Assembly: GCF_002929745.1 (NCBI RefSeq)
Contig: NZ_PJIQ01000002.1
Coordinates: 1-64,000 of the forward strand
Length of the DNA stretch: 64,000 nucleotides
DNA from: Arthrobacter sp. B1805
Lineage (GTDB): Bacteria > Actinomycetota > Actinomycetes > Actinomycetales > Micrococcaceae
Reading direction: 5' to 3'
The notes under the pieces were generated by a model that was not told where the DNA came from, did not search any database, and saw nothing but the letters and a program-made list of their open reading frames with translations. Positions 57,543 through 64,000 of this stretch are shown here, piece after piece. Positions within the stretch are counted from its first letter, which is position 1, and each line of letters begins with the position of its first letter. The position numbers and the translations under genes were made by a program.

Positions 57543-58984
57543 GGTGTGCTCTCCTGTGATTCGGGCTGTTCGGTCCACCACTGGCGGAGCTTGGTCTCGG
57601 CGTCGGCGGGGTCATGGGGTCCGTGCTCCATGCGTTCCTCGAGGAGGTAGCGGTAGGCGCGCCCCACCACCGGGCCGGGGCGGATGCCGAGGAGTGCCAT
57701 GATCTGTTCCCCGTCCAGGTCCGGCCGGATCTGAGCCAGCTCCTCCTGCTCGGCGAGATCGGCGATCCTGGCCTCGAGATCGTCGTAGGCGAAGGCGAGG
57801 CGCTCGGCCTTGCGTCGATTGCGCGTCGTGACATCCGAGCGCGTGAGGCGGTGTAGGCGCTCGAGCAGGGGGCCCGCGTCGTTCACGTAGCGCCGCACGG
57901 CGGAGTCGCTCCAGCCTGCCTCTCCGTAGCCGTAGAAACGCATGTGCAGTTCCACGAGGCGAGCCACGGCCTTGATGGTGTCGTTGTCGAAGCGCAGGGC
58001 CCGCAGCCGTTTGGCTGCCAGCTTGGCGCCGACGGCATCGTGGTGACGGAAACTCACCGCACCGCCGGGTTCGAACTTCCGCGTCGCGGGCTTGCCGATG
58101 TCGTGCAGCAGCGCGGCGAAACGGAGGACGACGTCGGGGGAAGGTACCGGGCCGTCGTCGTCCGTCTCGAGCTCACACGCTTGGCGCAGGACGGTCAGCG
58201 AATGCTGGTAGACGTCCTTGTGGCGGTGGTGCTCGTCCGTCTCGAGGCGCAGCGCCGCGACCTCCGGCAGCACGTGATCGGCGAGTCCGGTATCCACCAG
58301 AACGTCGATCCCGGCGTCGGGCGACCGACCCTGGATGAGCTTCACGAGTTCGTCCCGGACGCGTTCCGCGGAGATGATGCAGATGCGCTCGGCCATCGCC
58401 GTCATCGCCTCCGATACGTCGGGCGCGACGGCGACCCCCAGCTGGGAGACGAAACGCGCCGCGCGCATCATCCGCAGCGGGTCGTCGGAGAAGGACGACG
58501 ACGGAGTTCCCGGGGTGCGCAGCATCCCGGCGTGGAGGTCCCTGACACCGCCGAACAGATCGACGAGTTCGAGCGACGGCAACCGCAGCGCCATGGCGTT
58601 GATCGTGAAATCACGGCGGAGGAGATCGTCCTCGAGGCTCGTCCCGAAGGCGACCTTCGGGTTCCTGGACTCCGGGTCGTAGGCTTCGGCGCGGTAGGTC
58701 GTGATCTCGATCTGGAACCCGTCCTTGCGCAGCCCGATGGTGCCGAAGGCCCGGCCGATCTCCCAGTAGGCGTCGGCCCAGCGCCTGATGACGGCGAGGG
58801 TCTGGTCGGGGTCGGCGCTCGTCGTGAAATCGAGGTCCGGCGAGACCCTGCCGAGGAACAGGTCCCTCACCGGCCCGCCGACGAGGGAGAGCTCATGGCC
58901 CGCCGCATCGAAGAGCTCACCGACCTCGAGGACTACGGGAGGGAGGGGTGCGGTAAGGGTCGAAGTGTCCAGCAGGTGCGCCAT
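57539..58984 (-). CDS. cca: CCA tRNA nucleotidyltransferase
   Basis: A 481-residue class II enzyme that adds or repairs the tRNA CCA end. Nucleotidyltransferase head: LVGGPVRDLFLGR and DLDFTTSADP; RRDFTINAM; an HD domain with LLHDIGKPATR near 300. AAGGG precedes the ATG. It lies upstream of the histidine phosphatase gene and is divergent from the NUDIX-murJ genes, an arrangement common near actinobacterial origins. Confidence 0.95.
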   Translation of the reverse strand: MAHLLDTSTLTAPLPPVVLEVGELFDAAGHELSLVGGPVRDLFLGRVSPDLDFTTSADPDQTLAVIRRWADAYWEIGRAFGTIGLRKDGFQIEITTYRAEAYDPESRNPKVAFGTSLEDDLLRRDFTINAMALRLPSLELVDLFGGVRDLHAGMLRTPGTPSSSFSDDPLRMMRAARFVSQLGVAVAPDVSEAMTAMAERICIISAERVRDELVKLIQGRSPDAGIDVLVDTGLADHVLPEVAALRLETDEHHRHKDVYQHSLTVLRQACELETDDDGPVPSPDVVLRFAALLHDIGKPATRKFEPGGAVSFRHHDAVGAKLAAKRLRALRFDNDTIKAVARLVELHMRFYGYGEAGWSDSAVRRYVNDAGPLLERLHRLTRSDVTTRNRRKAERLAFAYDDLEARIADLAEQEELAQIRPDLDGEQIMALLGIRPGPVVGRAYRYLLEERMEHGPHDPADAETKLRQWWTEQPESQESTP

Positions 58985-59114
58985 AGTCCCTTAAGGGTGC
59001 CAGATCAGCCCGTGTTTCCCACACCGGTGCCGCCCCCCGCGGCTGGTACCCAGGCGGGCGTGCAGCGCGTCGCGCCGTCATCGCCGCTCCTTAAAGATCG
59101 TTAGAGTGGTCTTC

Positions 59115-59645
59115 ATGGACCGACCCGTTCCAAGTGCTCCAAAGCGCACCCCGTTGACAGTGTCAATGGGAACCACGGGTATGCCTGCCGCGCAGCACCA
59201 GCTGCCCACGGTGGAGGAGGTCTCGGCGGGTGGGATCGTCGTGGACACCACGAAGGACTCACTGGACGTCGCCATCATCGCTCGTTTGAACCGAGGCGGT
59301 CGCCTGGAATGGTGCCTGCCCAAGGGCCACCCGGAGGGCGTCGAGAACAGCGAAGAGGCAGCCATCCGTGAGATCGCGGAGGAAACCGGGATCGAGGGGC
59401 GGATAGTCTCCGCCCTCGGCAGCATCGATTACTGGTTCACCGTCAGCGGTCACCGCGTCCACAAGACGGTGCACCACTTCCTGCTGATCGCCACCGGCGG
59501 CTACCTCACCATCGAGAATGATCCGGACCACGAAGCCGTCGACGTCGCCTGGGTCCCTCTCCAGGAACTGGGCCGCCGCCTGTCCTTCCCCAACGAACGC
59601 CGCATCGCCGACCTTGCGCGAGAGGTCCTGCCCGAGCACCTCTGA
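59115..59645 (+). CDS. NUDIX hydrolase
   Basis: A 176-residue hydrolase with a complete Nudix box GHPEGVENSEEAAIREIAEE and TGI. TAGAGT at 59102-59107 ends 7 bases before the ATG, so the mRNA is probably leaderless; a GTG at 59106 is the other start. It hydrolyses nucleoside diphosphate compounds. In Mycobacterium a NUDIX gene (Rv3908) precedes murJ in the same way. Confidence 0.9.
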   Translation: MDRPVPSAPKRTPLTVSMGTTGMPAAQHQLPTVEEVSAGGIVVDTTKDSLDVAIIARLNRGGRLEWCLPKGHPEGVENSEEAAIREIAEETGIEGRIVSALGSIDYWFTVSGHRVHKTVHHFLLIATGGYLTIENDPDHEAVDVAWVPLQELGRRLSFPNERRIADLAREVLPEHL

Positions 59646-59703
59646 GCCACTCCCCGAGGGCGCGGACGTCGTCGTCGTTCCGTGGGTGAGACGATGGGGA
59701 GCG

Positions 59704-61431
59704 ATGTCTGAAACGAACACAGCCTCGATACCACTGCAGGATGCCGGGCAGCCCCTACGGGAGACCCGCCCTACCCCGAGCAGCGGTTCCACCGCACGCT
59801 CGAGCGCCATCATGGCCGCCGGGACGCTGGTCTCGCGGATCCTCGGCCTGGTTCGCGTGGGACTGCTCGCCACCGCGATCGGAGCCTCGGGGCAGGTCTC
59901 GGACCTCTTCACCTCCGCGAACAACCTCCCCAACTTCATCTACCTCATGCTGGCCGGCGGCGTGTTCAATGCTGTCCTGGTACCGCAGATCATCCGAGCG
60001 AGCAGGCAGCCCGACCGGGGCGCGGACTACGTCAGCAGACTGCTCACGCTCGCCGCCGCCGCCCTCCTCGTCCTCACGGTGCTCGTGACTCTCGCCGCTC
60101 CCGTCATCGTCGGGCTCACCACGAGTTTCACGGGAGCCAATCTCGCGCTCACCACCGCCTTCGCCTTCTGGTGCCTACCGCAGATCTTCTTCTACGGCAT
60201 GTACGCGGTGACAGGGCAGATCCTCAACGCCAACGGTTCCTTCGGGCCGTACATGTGGGCGCCCGTCGTCAACAACCTGGTGTCCATCGCATTCCTGGTG
60301 GTCTTCATCATGCTCATGGGGACCGAGCAGGTGGAGCGGCACAGCCCGGAGACGTGGACGACGGAGCAGACGGTGCTGCTCGCCGGCGGAACCACGCTCG
60401 GCATTATCATCCAGGCGGTCGTGCTGTTCGTCCCGTTGAAGCGTCTGAACCTGGGCCTGAAGCCGAAATTCGGGGTCCGTGGCACCGGGCTCGGTCGGAC
60501 CGGGAAGCTCGCCTCCGTCACGATCGTGACCATGCTGATCGGCAACGGACTCTACCTCGTGAACCTGCGTGTGGCGACGATCGCCGCCGATGCCCGGCCA
60601 CGCCTTCTCGCACAGGATCCACCGGTGCAGATCGCGGGCTCGACGAACCTCGAATTCGGGTCGATGGTGTATCAGCTCCCGCACGCGGTCATCGCGCTGT
60701 CCCTGGCGACGGTCATGTTCAACCAGCTGGCGTCCGCACACGCGGACAACAACCTGGCCGCCGTCCGGGCAACACTGTCCCAAGGGTTGCGCATCATCGG
60801 TGTTGCCACCGTCTTCGGTGCTGCCGCACTGCTCACCTTCGCCGGACCCCTGGGGATGCTCTTCAGCGAATCCGCCGAGGTCGCTGCCATCAACGGCGTC
60901 ATCATCGCGATCCTCGCCGTAGGAGCGCCGTTCCTCAGTGCGAACTTCTTCCTCAATCGCGTCTTCTACGCCAGCGAGGACGTCAGGACTCCCCTCAAGA
61001 TCCAGCTGATCCTGTCCGTCGTCGGGGTCGCATTCGCGCTCCTCGCCGCCATGTTCGATCCTCGGCTCATTGTGCCGATGCTCGCAGTCGCCTACACGCT
61101 GGGCAACGTGATCGCCGTCGTCATCAGCCACGTCTTCCTCAAGCGCGCCATCGGATCCTATGGCGCCGGGCACGTCTTCGACGTCCACGTGCGGCTCATC
61201 ATCGCGGGCATGGTCTCGGCACTCGCGGGAACGGCCCTGTCCTGGGCATTCGGCGGATATGACCCCGGCGGGTACCTCTGGCAATCGAAACTCAATGCCC
61301 TCCTCGTCCTCGCGATCGGCGGAGTTCTGATGTCCGCCGTGTACCTGGGCATGCTCAAACTGCTCCGCATCACCGAACTGACCGAGTTCCTGGAGCCGCT
61401 CATGGCGCGATTCCGCCGGAGCGGCGCCTGA
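59704..61431 (+). CDS. murJ: Lipid II flippase MurJ
   Basis: A 575-residue flippase with about 14 helices. TLVSRILGLVRVGLLATAIG, SANNLPNFIYLMLAGGVFNAVLVPQI (cited by key ends) and VFYASEDVRTPLKIQ are MurJ/MviN motifs. It moves lipid II across the membrane for wall synthesis. The ATG at 59704 has GGGGAG close upstream. In Mycobacterium this protein is fused to a pseudokinase; here the partner is a separate gene. Confidence 0.95.
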   Translation: MSETNTASIPLQDAGQPLRETRPTPSSGSTARSSAIMAAGTLVSRILGLVRVGLLATAIGASGQVSDLFTSANNLPNFIYLMLAGGVFNAVLVPQIIRASRQPDRGADYVSRLLTLAAAALLVLTVLVTLAAPVIVGLTTSFTGANLALTTAFAFWCLPQIFFYGMYAVTGQILNANGSFGPYMWAPVVNNLVSIAFLVVFIMLMGTEQVERHSPETWTTEQTVLLAGGTTLGIIIQAVVLFVPLKRLNLGLKPKFGVRGTGLGRTGKLASVTIVTMLIGNGLYLVNLRVATIAADARPRLLAQDPPVQIAGSTNLEFGSMVYQLPHAVIALSLATVMFNQLASAHADNNLAAVRATLSQGLRIIGVATVFGAAALLTFAGPLGMLFSESAEVAAINGVIIAILAVGAPFLSANFFLNRVFYASEDVRTPLKIQLILSVVGVAFALLAAMFDPRLIVPMLAVAYTLGNVIAVVISHVFLKRAIGSYGAGHVFDVHVRLIIAGMVSALAGTALSWAFGGYDPGGYLWQSKLNALLVLAIGGVLMSAVYLGMLKLLRITELTEFLEPLMARFRRSGA

Positions 61432-61504
61432 CGCCCCAGCCCGGGAAAGGCGTGACCGACCGGTAGCATGGTGAGAAATCAGCCAGGTTTGCCGGGAGGA
61501 ACAC

Positions 61505-63064
61505 GTGCCAGAAGCAGTAGACGTCGGTTCAGTGCTGGGGGGCCGCTACAAGGTGACCGCCTATGTGCTGGCATCTGCTGAGAAGGATCTCGTGCTCGAG
61601 GGCGTCGACCAGGTTCTCAACCGCTCGGTGAGCATCCTCGTCGCATCGGCAGGGAATGCTTCCCAGGTAGCAACGAGTGCCCGCGAGCTGGCGACCGGCG
61701 ACCGCAGCGGGAACATCCAGGTCCTCGACCTCGGGATCACCGAAGCGGGCACCTACCTGGTCACCAATCGGGCACCGGCCGCCGACATGCTCGACCTGAT
61801 CGTGCAGCAGGACGCGCCCGCTCAGGAGCCGCCATATGTCGAGCCCTTCTTCACCGACACCCTCGGTTCGGAGATCTTCGGCCGCCCCCGGTCCATGGAA
61901 CCCGAAACCTATGAGGACGACGACGACCAGTACGACGAGTACGACGACGAGCAGCCCCACCGGAAGTCACGCCTCTCCGGTCTGACGCGGCGATTCGGGC
62001 GCCAGAGGTCCGACCAGGAACGCCAGGACGAAACATCCGATCTCCCACCCGTCGTGGCCTCGCCGGTGGCCGAGCCCCGCCGCACACCTCACCTCGTACC
62101 ACCGCCGCCCAGCAGGAAGCCGAGCGGTCCTCCGGCCGGGCAACCGTCCGGGCGCGACGGCGGGTCCGAACAGGATGACGCGCGTCCCCTGCGCGCGGCA
62201 GCGGCAGCAGGAGCCGCAGGTGCCGGGGCAGCCGGCGCGGCATCCGCTATGGCGTCGCAGCAGCCCGAACGGGCGGCGTCTCGCTTTCCGCTGTCAGGAC
62301 ACCAGAGTGCGTCCGATGGCACACAGCACCCTGATGGCCATAACCGGAATGACGACGACGGCTACGGGGATGACTACGACGACACCGACACCGGGGGGCG
62401 CAAGTTCAGCCGCGTGCTGGTCGGCGTCGTCCTCACCATCGTGCTCGTGGTGGCTGTCGTCCTCGCGGCGACACAACTGGGAAAGATCTCCGGGGGAACC
62501 GACCTCGCGGGCGGCGGGACCGAGCAGGCCACGAACGAGCCGGCGCCGGAGCAATCGGTGGCGCCGCCCACTCCCTCGGCAGAACCGACACCCGAAGCAG
62601 TACCACCCGTCGTCACCGGGATCACCCGGCTCGTTCCTGACAATCAGGCCCTCGACGCAGCGAACGACGTCAATCTGCCGCTCATCATCGACGGGAATCC
62701 CGCCACGTTCTGGGGCAACCAGGTCTACGCCAGCGACACGTTCGGCGGGCTGGCCACGAACCTTGCCCTCGTCGTCGAGCTCGAGCAGCAATCCGCTGTG
62801 TCTCGCGTCACGATCGATCAGCTCAACGGAGCAGGGGGCGGCTTCTCCGTCCTGGTGAACGATCAGCCAACCCTCGACGGCGCTGTCCAGATCGCGCAGG
62901 GAAGCTTCACCGCACCCACGGTCACCCTGCCTATCCCGGCCGGCGCCGACGGTCCTGCGAGTGGTCGCTACGTCATCGTCAACATCACCAGACTGCCCCG
63001 GCTCTCCAATATCCAGGCCCAGTATCCGTTCGGCCTCCGGATCGCGGAGATTCGCATCGAATAG
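61505..63064 (+). CDS. MurJ-associated truncated pseudokinase, membrane protein with discoidin-like domain
   Basis: A 519-residue protein. Residues 1-110 resemble the N-lobe of a kinase (VLGGRYKVTAYVLASAEKDLVLEG) but lack catalytic motifs. A long acidic and Pro-rich cytosolic region (about 120-300, including DDDDQYDEYDDE) and an Ala/Gly-rich tract lead to one helix near 305-325. The extracellular C-terminal domain (380-519; DGNPATFWGN, LALVVELEQQSAVSRVTI) is discoidin-like. The start is GTG after GGGAGG, 73 bases after murJ. It mirrors the C-terminal half of mycobacterial MviN (Rv3910). Confidence 0.8.
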   Translation: MPEAVDVGSVLGGRYKVTAYVLASAEKDLVLEGVDQVLNRSVSILVASAGNASQVATSARELATGDRSGNIQVLDLGITEAGTYLVTNRAPAADMLDLIVQQDAPAQEPPYVEPFFTDTLGSEIFGRPRSMEPETYEDDDDQYDEYDDEQPHRKSRLSGLTRRFGRQRSDQERQDETSDLPPVVASPVAEPRRTPHLVPPPPSRKPSGPPAGQPSGRDGGSEQDDARPLRAAAAAGAAGAGAAGAASAMASQQPERAASRFPLSGHQSASDGTQHPDGHNRNDDDGYGDDYDDTDTGGRKFSRVLVGVVLTIVLVVAVVLAATQLGKISGGTDLAGGGTEQATNEPAPEQSVAPPTPSAEPTPEAVPPVVTGITRLVPDNQALDAANDVNLPLIIDGNPATFWGNQVYASDTFGGLATNLALVVELEQQSAVSRVTIDQLNGAGGGFSVLVNDQPTLDGAVQIAQGSFTAPTVTLPIPAGADGPASGRYVIVNITRLPRLSNIQAQYPFGLRIAEIRIE

Positions 63065-63106
63065 ATCCCGTGAGGTAGCGACCCCGCTCAGCGGGGCCGC
63101 GGGATC
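63064..63106 (+). terminator. Nested hairpin after the pseudokinase gene
   Basis: Outer arms GATCCCG / CGGGATC (63064-63070, 63100-63106) enclose CCCCGC / GCGGGG with a TCA loop (63082-63096). It starts at the stop codon and would separate the gene from trxB. Confidence 0.65.
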
Positions 63107-63134
63107 GCTTGGGTGACGGACACACCGGGTCGAC

Positions 63135-63160
63135 GGAATAACATCCCTCGTGCGCCCGTT
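63135..63160 (+). promoter_or_regulatory. SigR/SigH-type promoter of trxB
   Basis: GGAAT (63135-63139), exactly 18 bases, then GTT (63158-63160). trxB is a classic SigR/SigH target in Streptomyces and Mycobacterium. It lies 74 bases before the trxB start. Confidence 0.88.
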
Positions 63161-63233
63161 GACGGAAGTGTCCGCGGATATGTCCAGCTCGGCCGTATCA
63201 GCGCATGAGAAGACAGAAAGGTCTTTCGAGAAC

Positions 63234-64000
63234 GTGACAACGCAAACCGGTGTCCAGCTGGACACGCCTACAGTCAACGGCTCAGGTAATGAGCAGAAGA
63301 TCCACGACGTCATCATCGTGGGCTCCGGGCCGTCGGGCTACACCGCTGCGGTGTACACCGCCCGCGCGAACCTGAAGCCCGTCATGCTCGCCAGTTCGGT
63401 GAAGGCCGGCGGCGAACTCATGAATACCACCGATGTCGAGAACTTCCCCGGATTCCCCGAAGGCGTCATGGGACCGGAGCTCATGGAGCAGTTCGAGAAG
63501 CAGGCGCGTCGCTTCGGAACCGAGATCCTCTTCGAGGACGTGGTGTCCGCCGAGCTGTCCGGTGAGGTCAAGAGACTCACCATTGCGACGGGCGAGGAGT
63601 TCCTGGCTCGCGCGGTCATCATCTCGACCGGCTCGGAGTACCGCGAGATCGGCCTCGACGACGAGAAGCGGCTGTCGGGTCGCGGGGTCAGCTGGTGTGC
63701 AACCTGTGACGGTTTCTTCTTCCGCGACCAGGACATCGCCGTCGTGGGCGGTGGGGACTCAGCCATGGAAGAAGCGCTTTTCCTGACGAAGTTTGCCCGC
63801 TCGGTCACAGTGATCCACCGTCGCGACAGCTTGCGTGCCTCTAAGATCATGCAGGATCGCGCCTTCGCCCATGACAAGATCCGGTTCCTCTGGAATTCCG
63901 AGGTCGTGGGCATCCACGGCACGGACAAGGTGACCGGCGTGAAGGTGGCGAGCACCGTCGATGGAACGACCAGCGATCTCGACGTTACAGGCATATTCGT
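63234..64000 (+). CDS. trxB: Thioredoxin-disulfide reductase, partial (cut by window end)
   Basis: The first 255 residues of an NADPH flavoenzyme that reduces thioredoxin. FAD motif VIIVGSGPSGYTAAVYTARA near 27, redox pair CATC in SWCATCDGFFF, NADPH motif VVGGGDSAMEEA. The start is GTG at 63234. The frame stays open to the last base. Under the SigR/SigH promoter at 63135. A thioredoxin gene probably follows beyond the window. Confidence 0.96.
   Translation, partial: MTTQTGVQLDTPTVNGSGNEQKIHDVIIVGSGPSGYTAAVYTARANLKPVMLASSVKAGGELMNTTDVENFPGFPEGVMGPELMEQFEKQARRFGTEILFEDVVSAELSGEVKRLTIATGEEFLARAVIISTGSEYREIGLDDEKRLSGRGVSWCATCDGFFFRDQDIAVVGGGDSAMEEALFLTKFARSVTVIHRRDSLRASKIMQDRAFAHDKIRFLWNSEVVGIHGTDKVTGVKVASTVDGTTSDLDVTGIF

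Overview
The window looks like a chromosomal segment of a high-GC actinobacterium of the family Micrococcaceae, most likely Arthrobacter or a close relative. I base this on the GC-rich codon use, a mycothiol gene (mshA), SigR/SigH-type promoters (GGAAT-N18-GTT), a MurJ gene followed by a separate pseudokinase-like gene, and gene sets usually found near the actinobacterial origin (trxB, murJ, cca, ino1, the rpsF-ssb-rpsR-rplI block and dnaB). The origin itself is not in the window. By comparison with relatives it probably lies beyond the right end, past trxB. Species identity is an inference.

Left part (0-10.7 kb): a 5-oxoprolinase operon (pxpA, fused pxpBC) is followed by a compact stress module. 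The module holds a heme-oxygenase-like diiron protein with a CDGSH partner, a manganese catalase with a DUF4383 membrane protein, a three-gene operon of LEA-like, holin-X and DUF3618 proteins, and a PRC-barrel/DUF2382 protein. It ends with a MarR-type regulator. A 12-bp palindrome (TAAGCATGCTTA and close variants) lies upstream of these genes and was not seen elsewhere in the window.

10.7-16 kb: dnaB, with a cluster of DnaA-box-like sites upstream, then rplI-rpsR-ssb-rpsF and an M18 aminopeptidase. 16-32 kb: a TasA/CalY-like secreted protein with a second exported protein, an ABC transporter operon with its own two-component system, a DrrAB-like ABC exporter, an MFS protein, an ABC-F protein, an orphan OmpR-type regulator, a hydrolase, a second MarR paralogue and a sugar-type ABC importer without an ATPase gene.

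32-48 kb: an ANTAR regulator; a glycine/one-carbon operon (gcvP-gcvT-sdaA-MTHFR-like) led by a tandem glycine riboswitch and lacking gcvH; an LLM oxidoreductase; a SipW-type signal peptidase carrying a degenerate Hpt-like tail; a second orphan response regulator overlapping it tail to tail; a drug efflux MFS/TetR pair with a perfect operator; and a phytoene-desaturase-like oxidoreductase.

46.8-64 kb: a FemABX-type peptidyltransferase and a GT87-type membrane glycosyltransferase, ino1, a MerR/DUF2306 pair, mshA followed by a predicted phosphatase and fhs, a histidine phosphatase with cca, a NUDIX hydrolase, murJ, its pseudokinase partner and the start of trxB. mshA and trxB both carry perfect SigR/SigH promoter motifs, so thiol stress probably controls both. 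Several genes appear to be leaderless, with a -10 hexamer ending 6-7 nt before the start codon.
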